From Coptis chinensis (Eukaryota; Streptophyta; Magnoliopsida; Ranunculales; Ranunculaceae): DNA of 64,000 nucleotides. Of the stretch, positions 9,627 to 20,284 are shown piece by piece. A program made the translations under genes and the position numbers. Within the stretch, counting starts at the first letter, position 1, and each line of letters begins with the position of its first letter. The stretch lies in NCBI GenBank assembly GCA_015680905.1, contig CM027381.1, forward strand, positions 58,532,501-58,596,500, in the 5' to 3' direction. The notes beneath the pieces were generated by a model, which did not search any database, was not told the origin of the DNA, and worked only from the letters and a program-made list of their open reading frames with translations.

Positions 9627-11490
9627 CTCTAGGGAATCTGACTTTAAAAGACCCAAGTTTTTGTACAATACCAACTTTCTGGAGTATAGGCCAAACAAAA
9701 ATTTTCAAACTTAAAAAGAGTTTTCCAATTTTGTTTGCGGGTGGCGTATTTTGGTATTTCATTTCAAATCTTTTTTCCACCATTTGCTTGTCATGTTTAC
9801 TCCAGTAGAGTTTGTGTTAGTTCGTACGTAACAGTTTAATTGTGCTTCATGTTATCATATCATTTTTACAATATTTATGTTACAGGTACTGCCAATTTTT
9901 GCCACGTTTCTATGGTAAATTATTTCCTTATCTCTTTACACTTTTAGGACAAAGCATTCGATTGTTTGGGGGTGGGATAGAAACATTTGCAAAAATTAGG
10001 CACTTTTACGATGTAAATTACGCACTTTTCTTTATATAAAAAAAATAAAAAATCATAAATATTGTTTATACTAGGCACTTAGTGATAATGGTATTGTTCC
10101 CTTTTCCATGATGATATTAGTCTAGAAATCTCACGTAGTACTTGAATTAGGATTTAATTTTTGAAACATAGATTAATACGTAGGTAATAGTCATTGCATC
10201 TTTTCACGAACATCTTGCATGAACATCTTTGATTGTACTTGGAAATATTTTTCTGAGACCTAAGTTAGAGTACTTAATACATATCTTGTGAGCATCTAGC
10301 CTAAAAGTCTCATAAGAGTGAAATATCTGAGTGATGACACAAGGGTGAAGTAAATTCCGAGTAGAGAAATCACACATCCACTTCCTGATCACCACACCAT
10401 ATCCTGAGCAAGAATTTAGGCCCTCTTTGGATTGATATAGCCAGAAATTCACACCTATATGAAATTTATTATCCGCTAGTCGCCCTACTGAGCTTTTCAT
10501 TAGCCTTTTTACAAACCACAAATCATTTACCCAATAAAACAAAAGAAAAAAATAAAATCAACTTACCTATCTGGATAAGTCTGAGAACTGGGATGAGTGA
10601 AGAAAAGAGAAAAGAAATGTAAACAAAAATTAGTTAGTTGCTTCAAAAAAGACAAAAAGAAAAAGAAAAGAAGTTTCCATCCAAAGAAAAGAAAAATAAA
10701 ATAAAATAAAAACTCCAAAAATAGAATAAAAGGAGTCAAAAGGCTAAGGATGGAAACAAAGTGTATAAGCAAAAGAACAAGGTTTTCTCTAGTTACATAA
10801 TATGAAGACCCTACTTTCTCAGACTTGCTTTTTTGAATATCCATTTCCTTCCTTTTTTAACCAACACCTACGCCCCGTATCACCTAATAAAGACATCTAG
10901 CTCAATTAGGAATAGGTTGGTGTGATAGTAAATGGTAGATGTGTTTGATTGACCTTGGGTTCCTTGGATTGTCATTGAGATTATGAGGAAATGTGTGCCC
11001 ACTGCACACTGGAATTAGCAAACTTGAGTGGAAAAATCAGAGTGTTATGTGTTTTGACACATTCCTTGTGAGAACCTACTCAGGCATGCTACCCAAAAGT
11101 TTCAGAAACGGACCTGCCATTGCATTTCATATCATAGTTCATTGTATAGTTGTTTATCTTAAGATGATTTGATTATTATGCATGTATCAGTTTAAGTTTT
11201 AGAATGATCATTCTTGTTTAAATACTAGTGAGATGTATAGATCATTGAGACATATATAAGGAAACACTAGTTTTATTTCTTAGTCGTTGTAGTATAGATG
11301 AAATTTGTGAGTACCTTCACTGGAAAACTCTCACGAGGGTATAACTTGTCCACTAAGGAATTCCAAGTGGTTTAAGGTCTTGTTGCATATGGTCAATGTA
11401 ATCGCACTCGGCGAAACGAGATTAGTTAGAACTCCATTTTTGGTCACTTATTCTAATTTCTCATATTTGCTTAAGGACAAGCAAAATGCT
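9627..11490 (+). other. G1 3' internal region without genes
   Basis: No reverse transcriptase, integrase or other domain is visible on either strand. The stretch holds a polypurine-like TTTGGGGGTGGGA at 9965-9977, A-rich runs (10031-10050, 10640-10720) and anonymous AT-rich sequence. G2 lacks the counterpart of about 9600-10890, with its ORF end joining directly to sequence matching G1 from about 10895. That is either a deletion in G2 or an insertion in G1. Confidence 0.7.
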
Positions 11491-11504
11491 GTTTGAGGGT
11501 GGTT
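11491..11504 (+). other. G1 polypurine tract
   Basis: GTTTGAGGGTGGTT immediately precedes the TGATAA start of the 3' LTR. The G2 equivalent reads GTTTGGGGGTGGTT on the minus strand at 36471-36484. Purine-rich tracts abutting the 3' LTR prime plus-strand DNA synthesis in LTR retrotransposons. Confidence 0.85.
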
Positions 11505-12673
11505 TGATAAGAGCCCAAAACTGTAGTTTTAACCCGTTTAACTATATTGCATTAGACCAATTATGTTATTAATAAGTAAGAGTTAGTACTGTTATCATTT
11601 TTTTGTGTATTTCAAGCATTAGAGTCGAATATGTGCAGAAATGCGTCCATTTTGCGAGATAAAGGAGCAAGGGTTGGTTGCTAAGAAGTTCTATGATTAA
11701 AGCCAAGATTCAAGGAGAAAAAACCTTTTTAAAGTCCGGTCAAAGCTGAAAAGTCAAAGTCAACGCGGGCAGAAACAGCGCATAAAAGCCAGTAGAACTT
11801 CCGAAGGATGTATCTTTGGACTCAGACCTTAGAATTGAGCCTACCTTATGTCAAAACGATTGCTTCAGAAAGAGCTTTCCAATGGTCCAAGCCTTGACCC
11901 AATAAGAGGAGCAGAAGTAGGCGAAAAGTCTATAGAAGTCAAATACAGCTGAAAAGCCCTCTGTGGACTAAAGAAATTGGGTTTTGGGCTCGATTTTCCG
12001 GCCCAAAACATGGCTCCTCAGCCCATGTATGAAAAAGTGAATCTGGTCTCCTTTATTTGTATGGAGAAGACTTAACTCTTAAGATAACCTTGATCTAGAC
12101 GACAAAATTAGGTTAGACTCCATTAATTAGTTAGATTAGCTTGTTTTAGATCTAGTTTTTACCTTCAATTAATTAGTGTTAGAACAAAGTAGTTTATTAT
12201 TTAGAATCACTATTAGTTTTATAATAAAGTATTAGTTTTCATTTCAATTTAGCTATTGATTAAATTCTTATTTAGTTTTAGTTGTTTTAAATTCATAAAT
12301 TAGGTTGTCTTCATTTTGATTCTTAGACTATTGTTAAAATTAGATTTATAAAGTTTAAATTAGTTATTAAATTATGACTTGTTATTATTGTTGTTCTGTT
12401 GGGAATGGTAGTATTATAGGAGGTTAAGGAAGCCATGTGAGGATGATTGCTTGTTCGAGTAGTTGTTATTTAGAATAGAAATTTCACATCTCATTACTCT
12501 CACCATTGTTCCTTGTGGTTGTTCAATTGAATTTGTTTAAGTCTTGAGAGTTAAGAGTGGAACGATTTCGTACTCTATATATTGTATGAATATATATGTG
12601 AGAGTAGGAAATAAATGCTTGATATCGTAAGAATAAAGTTAGAGTAATCGAAATTAGTTTTTACGGGTTATCA
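11505..12673 (+). repeat. G1 3' LTR (1169 bp)
   Basis: Begins TGATAAGAGCCCAAAACTG and ends ACGGGTTATCA. It is the partner of 4149-5344 and is followed by the second GTAAG. It lacks the ~25 bases found near 5060-5090 of the 5' LTR. No gene inside. Confidence 0.95.
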
Positions 12674-15001
12674 GTAAGCAATCAGAATTTGAAATCTTCA
12701 TTGTTATAAGTGGTAGCCCGAGATACTTAATAGGTAATGTACCAACTGGATACTGTAATACTCCCTTAACTTCTTCACTCACCTCCTCACTCATTCCTGC
12801 CAAAAAAAGCTGACTCTTGCCCACATTCACTTCAAGTCCTGAACAACCTCTAAATTTCCCCAGAGAATTTACTAGGCTTCTAACCGTAGCAGCATCCCCA
12901 TTCATAAATGCAATAAGGTCATAAGCAAATGAAAGATGTGTTATAACAGGCTCCTTAAACTTATAATGCAGTTTAAATTCTCCCCTTATAGCAGCCTGCT
13001 TCATAAGGTCATAAAACAATTCCATTACCAAAACAAACAGGTAAGGTGATATAGGGCCCCCCTGCCTTATTCCTTTATTCCCCTTAAAATACTCATACGG
13101 AGTCCCATTCACCATAATAGAAAAAGAAGCATTTCAAATACATTCTTTCACCCAGCCTATAAATTTCTCTGGCATTCCAATCCTTCTAAGCGTGAAGACG
13201 ACAATTTCCCATCTCACTGAGTCATATGCCTTTTTTCAGATCAATCTTAGACGCACACCATGGTGGATAAGCATCTTTGTGATAATTGTGAGGCAATTCC
13301 TGAGACAATAATATATTATCCTATATGCTCCTTCCTGGTATAAAAGTTGATTGATTAAGCGACACCACCTCATGCATGATAGGTTTCATTCTCAGCGTCA
13401 TAATCTTAGTGATACACTTGTAAATCACATTGTAACAAGCAATAGGCCTATAATCATTCAAACTTGTAGGGGTTTGTATCTTCGGCACTAGTGATATATA
13501 AGTAGCATTTACTTCTCGGAGCATCCTGCAAGCTCTAAAGTAATTTTGTACCGCCTAACAAAATCATTTCCCACAATTCTCCAGGCAGCCTTGAAGAACA
13601 ATGAGGAGAATCCATCATTTCCGGGGACTTCTCACTATCTATACACGACAAAGCCTCAATAACCTCATCTCTAGTAATCTCTGCCACTAACCATTCCCTT
13701 GTGTCATTACCGATAATTTTCTCCGGCTGAATAGAATCAAAGCAGCTAAAATCTAGTTCTTGCAAATTCTCTGGCGCATAGAGTTCCTTGTAGAACTGCC
13801 CACATTCATCCCCTATATCATCCAAATCCTCTTGTACACTGCCAAGATCATCCCTCAAACATGTTATTTTATTCACTGCCCTCCTTGCTTTAGCTGACTT
13901 GTAAAAGTACTCTGTATTATTATCCCCCACAGTAATCACCTGATCTCGTGACTTTTGCCTCACACGCTCTTTTTCTGATTTCACAGCCTTTACATACTCT
14001 CTAATACATTTACTCTCTTCATCAATCCAGTCTCTGTTCAAAGGCTTTGTTTGCAGTTTTGTTTGAATAACATCCATCTCTTCCTTTTTTGTTTGTGCTC
14101 TTGTCTTGACATTCCCAATCCTCTCTCTGTTCCATTCAATCAAAGCCCCCTTCACAATCTTAAGTTTTCTCATAAAGACATACATAGGATTTCCTACAAC
14201 CTCACACATCCAAGCTTGCTAGACTATTTCCACAAACCCCTCCTCTCGAGTCCAAAAATTAAAGAACCTAAAGGACTTTTTATTCTAACCCTTTTGTTTG
14301 GAAGAATAAGTTACCATAGAGGAATGGTCTGATATAGTACCCGGATTCAAGAATTCAGCTTCTACTTCCTCAAACTCATCAAACCATTCTGCATTTACAA
14401 GAACTCTGTCAAGCTTTTGCCAAATTCTAGCCCCTCTCCTATTGTTCCATGTGAATACATTCCCCTTGTATTTCATATCTGTGAGTCCAGCCATAGTAAC
14501 ACATTATATGAAATCAGTGTAATGGATTGGATGGGTTGGTCTCCCTCTAACTCTCTCCTCTGAGCTCAAAACTGAATTGAAATCTCCTAATACCACCCAT
14601 AGCCCATGATACACACATGAAAAATTAGTCAACCTGTTCTATAGCTCTCTCCGGGTAACCAAATTAGTACTTGCATATACAAATGTAGCCATGAACATCT
14701 TACTACTGGTTAGAGTTACCTCCACCGTTATATATAGCAACTCCCTCTCTATGACTCTAACCTTGCACATGTTTGTATCCCAACATACCCAGATATTGCC
14801 TTTATCACTATACATATAGTTATGCTCCACATTCCATCCCTCACAACACCTTCTAACAGTTTTATCCATATTTTTTTTCTGAACTTTTGTCTCTACCAAA
14901 CCCATAAGACTAAGTTTATGCTTATTAATCATCTTTCTGACTTCAACCTGTTTGAATCCCACATTTAGCCCCCTCATGTTCCAACACCCAATCTATATCA
15001 T
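12674..15001 (-). pseudogene. LINE-a ORF2: endonuclease and reverse transcriptase
   Basis: Starts at 15001 (M-I-stop), a lesion just before IGCWNMRGLNVGFKQVEVRK. Endonuclease (AP-like, nicks target DNA): CWN and GLVETKV (metal-binding E) at 14980-14880, VFTWNNRRGARIWQKLDRVL and ISDHSSM at 14460-14300. Reverse transcriptase: YRPIACYNVIYKCITKIM and QSTFIPGRSI (13524-13321), GIRQGGPISPYLFVLVMEL (near 13060), HLSFAYDLIAFM (near 12940), LPIKYLGLPLITM (near 12710). The catalytic FADD is FAYD here, so one aspartate is lost. Stops or frameshifts near 14640, 14280, 13600 and 13250 confirm decay. G1 cuts the frame at 12674. Confidence 0.9.
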
Positions 15002-15098
15002 TTAAATAAATGGGGATGTATAAATTGGCCAGCCTTTGCCAAATCTTTACTGCCACTCACTTTTATAACCTTGGTACCCTGTGCATGTGCACCACCTT

Positions 15099-16090
15099 CT
15101 AAGTTTTGTCTTTACTCCCCGAACCACTTGCATCTAGATTCGTTCTAACAAGAATAGTTCTGTACCTTATCGCATTTGGACTCGCCCTTGTGCTTTCTTT
15201 GTTCATATTTACTTCACTAATCCTTTCGATTTCAGAGCCCACTTGCATATGATGCTCTTCTCGTGCTCTTACAATATGCCTCCGTGAAGGTGTTTCCCAA
15301 CCTTCATTTTCTCCATCTTGAACAGTTATCACTTCTTGTACCCCATCAGATCTTTTAATACTCTCCTCTATTTGATCTTGGCCTTGTATAAGATTAGCAT
15401 TCTCCTCCAATTCAGTTTCTCTCTTCTCATCAGACCCTACCTTTTCCTTACCCTTTTCCGCATTCTTTTTATCAGCAGTAGTAACTTGTTTCTTCTGAAT
15501 CCACACATCTTGTTTTGGATCAATTTCCTTTTTCACATTATAAGAACATGTAGTGTCTGTATGCCCAAACACTTGGCAGTGTGAACATTTTGCAGGCCTC
15601 CAATTGTACTTAAACTTAACTTCTAAAGCTCTCCTTTGGTCAAGTACAACAGGCACACTATCTGGATACTTACAATTCGTTTTAATCTCAATACACACTC
15701 TGGCATAAGATGTTTGTGACATATTCTCTATAGGTTTATCTGTAAACAGGGGGTTACCAACAACATTTGAAACTTGACTAAACCCTTCCTTTGTCCACAT
15801 CTCCATTGGAAAAAAATTCATAATCACCCAAATAAGAATTGTCTTCAGCTCCCTCGTCTCTGATTCAACAAAGAGTTTCCATGGCCTAACTACAAAGAGA
15901 TGACTGGCAATATGGAACAAACCAATATCCAGAACTGTATGCCTATCATCCTCATTACTTATATGAAACATAAACATGTTATCTCCATAAGGCTTCATCA
16001 TGAACTGATTCTTCAGCCTCCAAGTCCTTGCCACCATCTCCTTAACATAAGAGAAACTCAGCTTCTTTCCAACAAAATGACATTCTATTG
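15099..16090 (-). pseudogene. LINE-a ORF1: DUF4283-like domain and CCHC zinc knuckle
   Basis: Open without stops for over 310 codons, though it lacks its N-terminus. From the 5' side it shows KKLSFSYVKEMVARTW and FMMKPYGDNMFMFHISNEDD, a DUF4283-like core found in plant LINE ORF1 and related retrotransposon proteins. It continues with VVRPWKLFVESE, PMEMWTKEGFSQV and a CCHC knuckle CSHCQVFGHTDTTC (about 15590-15545), a typical nucleic-acid-binding motif. The C-terminal half is a K/E-rich tail with a WETPSRRHIVRARE motif shared by the sister copies. ORF1 proteins of L1 elements bind the LINE RNA (family knowledge). It stops about 100 bases before ORF2. Confidence 0.85.
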
Positions 16091-16104
16091 CAGGTATGAG
16101 GGTT

Positions 16105-16328
16105 CTAATGCAAGCTCACTCGTACCTGCATTCAATCAAGTGTTTTCTGCATTCATTCTAATGCAAGCTCTATTGTAAATGTGTTCATTAAATCACTCAA
16201 GTGTATTGCATTCATTCTAATGCAAGCTCACACATAGATGCTTTCAATCAAGTGTTTTGCATTCATTCTAATGCAAGCTCACTTGTAGATGCATTCAATA
16301 ATGGGTTTTGCATTCATTCTAATGCATG
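16105..16328 (+). repeat. Satellite block S1
   Basis: About four monomers of the TTCATTCTAATGCAAGCTC satellite lie between the broken 5' end of LINE-a and the CACTA-like subterminal region. The orientation is the same as in S2-S5 although LINE-a is on the other strand. Units are more diverged than in S3/S4. Confidence 0.85.
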
Positions 16329-17100
16329 TTGGCTTTTTTTGTGACTTTTTAAGTGACATAATAAGTCACTTGTGTCACTTTTGAAATTAATTATGAAGTG
16401 ATCTAAGAGCCCCCAACACATAAAGTTCAACCAAAAGTGACACAAAAACCTTACTAAATGTGTCACTTTTTGTTAATAAAATGACACTTAAGAATAGCCT
16501 CTTGTGTCACATTTAAGAAATAGTGTCACATGGCTTGTCAAAAGTGACACTAATTGTATCCTTTTTGGACCAGAGGGAGACATAAGTATGTCTAAAGTGA
16601 CACATTAAGTATATTAATTGTGTCACTTTTTTACTAGAGCGAGACATAAGTACGTCAAAAGTGACACATTAAGTATACTAGTTGTATCTCTTTTGGACCA
16701 GAGCGTGATATAAGTACGCCAAAAGTGACATAAAACCCCCCACTTCTTGTGTCATTTTGGGAATTAACTCCATGTAACTCGTATGAAAAAAAAGCGCATA
16801 TAAGAGTGGTTAGTTGTGTCACTTTTAAAAGATATTATGTCACTTTTTCCAAAAGCGAGACAAATGAAAATATTTTTTTAAAACCTTTTCTCATTTTTGT
16901 ATTCGATCATATCCATTTCTCAACCTGCATCCTATACGTAATAACTAAAATCCTATTAACCTGCTTTATGACAGAAACAATATCCACATACATTTATCAA
17001 AACATCATAACCAAAATTGCCTTGACCTGCTTTATGATATGGAAACAACAACCACTCGGGATCGAAAAAAGAAACAACATTCAAAATAATTAACTTCTAT
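16329..17100 (-). mobile_element. CACTA-1, 3' subterminal repeat region
   Basis: Non-coding sequence packed with direct and inverted AAAAGTGACAC/GTGTCACTTTT motifs (at least a dozen between 16340 and 16850). It includes three tandem units of about 64 bp at 16551-16740 (ACCAGAG-x-GAGACATAAGTA followed by AAGTGACACATTAAGTATA). Dense subterminal repeats of a ~10 bp motif in both orientations are the hallmark of CACTA (En/Spm) ends. The terminal CACTA itself is not visible next to S1, so the very end seems lost. The same motifs recur at 44245-44464. From about 16880 the sequence is anonymous AT-rich DNA, ending in the left LINE-b target duplication (17085-17100). Confidence 0.65.
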
Positions 17101-19300
17101 CCCCTTACCTTTTTGTAATCGCCATGGACTTATTTTATGATATCATGATTCATTGTGTGAGCCATGGACAGTACAAACTACATTACAAGTTTGTAGATCC
17201 CATTATTACACACTTGTCCTTTGCAGATGATATGATGGCGTTTATGTATGGATATGTACTGTCTGCAACTCAGCTCAAGCAGAACCTACAAGTTTTTAAG
17301 ATGTCTTCAGGGCTAGAAGTTAATCTACAAAAGAGCAATATTTTCTTTGCAGGAGTGGATGATGCCATTTTGCATGGAAATTGAGCAAATTTTGTAGTTT
17401 GAAAGAGCGAAGTTGCCTGTGAAATACTTGGGCTTACCCTTAATCACTACAAGGCTAAGGTCGACTGATTGATGTCCTTTACTTATGAAAGTGGCTAAAG
17501 TAATTCAGAGTTAGAAAGGAAAGCTTCTCTCTTATCAGGAAGGCTACAGTTAATTAAGGCAGTGTTAAACAATCTGAGTGTATATTGGCTGGCATCCTTC
17601 ACTATACCCCAGAAGACCTATGATGATATTAATAGATTGTGTAGGAATTTCCTATGGAAAGGACCAGATTGTGCTCAGTCTCATGGACTGATAGGGTGGG
17701 ATGACATCTGCCATCCTTATGAAGAGGGTGGTTTGGGTATTAGAAACTTAGCCACGGTGAATCAAGCAGCTACTATGAAACATATCTGGAAGATTGTTAC
17801 AAAGGCAGAAAACCTATGGGTGAAGTGGGTATATAAGAACTTGATCAAGGATAGAAGTTTCTGGTTATTAAAGATCCCACAAGATTGTTCGTGGAGTTGG
17901 CGGAATATCCTCAAGGTAAGAAAGGAGGCAGCAGAAATAGTTATTCATCAAATTGGTAATGGGCATGAGACAAGCTTCTGGAATGACCCATGGTGTGTGT
18001 TTGGGATTTTGAGAGCAAAATTTCCTCAGGCCTTATTGTATGATAGCACATGTCATGTGAATAACAGGGTATCCGACTTCATAGAGGAGGCAGGATGGAG
18101 TATTCCACAGTGCATTCTAGTACACTTTTCTGACTTTCGAAGGGAGATACAACAAGTGGAGATTATGGGACTGGAAGATAAAATGGTTTGGGCGTCATCA
18201 ATACATGGAGAGTAGTATCAAAGGGACTTATGACAGCTTAAGGAGTGTCAAACAAAAAAGTTCGATGGGGTAAGTTAGTCTGGTTCTCAAATAGAATCCC
18301 ACGACACTCATTTATCAGTTGGATGGCTTTAAAGGGGGGACTAAAGACTTTACAGAGACTGAAGGAATGGAACAAAGTTCCAACAGACACATGTGTATTC
18401 TATTGGCAAGGAATCGAAACAGAGGAGCATCTCTTTCACAGTTGCAGTTTTGCGCGCACAGTATGGGGTTTCGTTACTACAGAAAATGGGATTTGGGAGA
18501 GTGAGTTACGTGGCAAGGTGAGATTTAATGGGTTAAATCTGTAACACGAGGTAAAGGATGGGAACAAGATGGAAATAAATTGGTGTGGAATGCGTTCATG
18601 TATAAGATTTGGAAGGCAAGAAATGATTACATCTTCCAGAACAAACACGTTGATGCACACCAAGTGGTTGATGAAGTGATCAGAAACTAGAACCAAATTA
18701 TTGGGGTTGAACATTCGAATGGAGACAAGTCCTGAGGCTCAAAACTTCATGGATAAGTGGAATATAGAGGTTGGCGCGAAATAGAGGAAATATGAATATT
18801 GCAAATGGGTGCGAGCATGAACTGATATATGGAACCTTAATACGGATAGGACTCTGCAAGGAACTGAAGCTGGTTGGGCAGCAGCATTACACAATGATCA
18901 AGGAGATGTCATAGCTACAAGTCACGGGAAGTCAAGTATGCAAGAGATTGCACTGATATAGTTACAATCAGTCCAGCAAGGATTGGGAATGGCAGCGCGA
19001 AAGGGCATCAAGAAGATTGAGATAAAAACTGATTCCACAAGTGTAATATCATTTCTGAACAAGAATAACAAGCACCCTTGGGCAGCAGAAGCAATGATCC
19101 AGAGTATCCAAAACTTGAAGGAACAGTTCGAGCACTTTCAAATTAATCATGTATATAGGGAAATGAACAGATTAGTAGATGCACTAGCTAGGAACATTCC
19201 TACTATTAGTTACATAGATTTAGTTCCAAGTTCATTTTCTGAGGATGTAAAGAAAATTATATATGAAGATGCTAGTGGTAAGCAATATGTCAGAATGTAA
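17101..19300 (+). pseudogene. LINE-b ORF2 fragment: RT end, zf-RVT, RNase H
   Basis: The frame opens at once with PYLFVIAMDLFYDIM, followed by HLSFADDMMAFM (intact FADD) and GLEVNLQKSNIFFAGVDD. After a frameshift near 17400 comes LNNLSVYWLASFTIPQK, then GPDCAQSHGLIGWDD and SFWNDPW. The zf-RVT region (18270-18450) reads FSNRIPRHSFISWMAL, then CVFYWQGIETEEHLFHSC, where the second cysteine of CxxC is Y. RNase H (about 18835-19300) has NTDRTLQ, KIEIKTDSTSVISFL and REMNRLVDALARNIP. The first motif's usual DGT is DRT. Stops near 18213 and 18544 and inside RNase H show it is dead. Confidence 0.88.
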
Positions 19301-19393
19301 CAAGCTTGATCTCTTTTATTTCATTTAATGAAAAGGGGTAGGGGACCTCTCAAAAAACCTCACTTACCAATCAAAATAATAATAATAATTAAT
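17101..19393 (+). mobile_element. LINE-b: 5'-truncated LINE with 16 bp target duplication
   Basis: Starts inside reverse transcriptase and ends in the family's 3' tail (AAAGGGGTAGGGGACCTC at about 19332) and an A/AAT-rich tract. AATAATTAACTTCTAT occurs at 17085-17100 and again at 19394-19409, a textbook L1-type target duplication. The truncation point is the ISPYLFV block of the RT. Inserted in CACTA-1. Confidence 0.93.
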
Positions 19394-19409
19394 AATAATT
19401 AACTTCTAT

Positions 19410-19629
19410 TGATTTCAAGGATCAAATCTAGTATCTATCATCCAGTTTGACTCCAAAAAAAATAAGTCATTCCAATACCAAAAGAATCACAATAAATTAA
19501 AGCAAACAAAAAAAAAAACTACATGACGCTAACACTATCCTAGCCATATATTACCTTGTTGTGCGCACTTCCAACACCAAAAAACCTAGCTACCATCTAT
19601 TCACCTATTAATCGATCCATGCACCTGTT
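19410..19629 (-). mobile_element. CACTA-1 remnant, non-coding
   Basis: AT-rich sequence between LINE-b and LINE-c with no gene or motif I recognise. It is assigned to CACTA-1 only because removing LINE-b by its target duplication joins it to 17100. The assignment is inferred. Confidence 0.4.
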
Positions 19630-19948
19630 AAGGAATGAAGGGCATCATCCATAGCAGGCTAACAAGATCATTGAAGACATTAGAAGAGTGATTGATAGGC
19701 TAGAGTTCTTCTCTATTATTCATGTATATAGAGAAACAAACAGACTTGCAGATGCACTTGCAAAAAATGTACCTAGTCATAGGTTTGTAGATATTGTTCC
19801 TAGCTCCTTTGCAGAGAATATTAAAAAGATTGTATATGAGGACTCTATAGGAACAGTCTATCAACGAATGTACTAAGCTCTTTTATTAATGAAAAGGGGT
19901 AGGGGACCTCTAAATAAACCCGCTTGCCTAAAAAAAATAAAAAAAAAA
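19630..19948 (+). mobile_element. LINE-c: ~320 bp LINE 3' end (RNase H C-terminus and tail)
   Basis: Contains only the end of RNase H: RNEGHHP (then a stop), QANKIIEDIRR, FFSIIHVYRETNRLADALAKNVP and SSFAENIKKIVYEDSIGTVYQRM. The family tail AAAGGGGTAGGGGACCTC and poly(A) follow. The 5' truncation point is the same AAGGAATGAAGGGCATCATC as in LINE-i (45974), although the sequences upstream differ. I could not find a clear target duplication. Confidence 0.85.
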
Positions 19949-20173
19949 TCGTCATTCCACTAGTCACTATGACTAGTATATAAAATAAAAAAGCAAGTGA
20001 ATCATCAAGAAGGGTATATTGCACAAGTAAGAAAAAAAAATCGATAAGAAAAGTATATATACATAAAGGTAAAATATGGAAGCCCACTTACCCAAATTAA
20101 CTACTCAGATAAATTGTTGGATAAAGTCGATGAATTCAAGGCGAAGTTCATCAATTTCAATGGTGTAACTCTT
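19949..20173 (-). mobile_element. CACTA-1 remnant, non-coding, ending in the LINE-d target duplication
   Basis: AT-rich, no gene. Positions 20159-20173 read AATGGTGTAACTCTT and are repeated at 26753-26767 after the poly(A) of LINE-d. Membership in CACTA-1 follows from that rejoining and is otherwise inferred. Confidence 0.45.
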
Positions 20174-20284
20174 ATTCAATCAATCAAGTGTTTTTTTAAC
20201 TTCCAAACCCAACAATGGGGACTTCTAAGGGGTGATTTTTAGCTTTAGGGGTATTTAGGTCTTTTCACAAAAAACACAAAAAAC

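Larger units (their letters stand above)
4149..12673 (+). mobile_element. G1: complete non-autonomous Athila/Tat-like Gypsy retrotransposon
   Basis: The 8.5 kb element has two LTRs (4149-5344, 11505-12673) starting TGATAA and ending TTATCA, and a GTAAG target duplication. A tRNA-Asp-type PBS follows the first LTR by two bases, and a polypurine tract (GAGGGTGG, 11495-11502) precedes the second. Inside are gag and aspartic protease and a short extra reading frame. No reverse transcriptase, RNase H or integrase motif is visible in any frame between 9627 and 11504. The gag-protease sequence and tRNA-Asp PBS place it near the Athila/Tat branch (family knowledge). It must have used enzymes supplied by a relative. 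A second member, G2, lies at 34841-40798. Confidence 0.93.
12674..16095 (-). mobile_element. LINE-a: L1-type LINE, 5' part (interrupted by G1 and T1)
   Basis: Minus-strand LINE with most of ORF1 (about 16090-15099) and the endonuclease and reverse transcriptase of ORF2 (15001-12674). ORF2 continues at 4148-3348. The 5' end stops inside ORF1, just before the KKLSFSYVKEMVARTW block, and abuts satellite S1. The 5' UTR and ORF1 N-terminus are therefore missing. It is the oldest layer at this end of the window, being host to G1 (GTAAG duplication) and T1. Confidence 0.9.

Noticed and set aside
9965..9977. TTTGGGGGTGGGA as the true G1 polypurine tract with an LTR after it
   Set aside because: No TGATAA LTR start follows. 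The tract at 11491-11504 abuts the real 3' LTR. It may be a relic.
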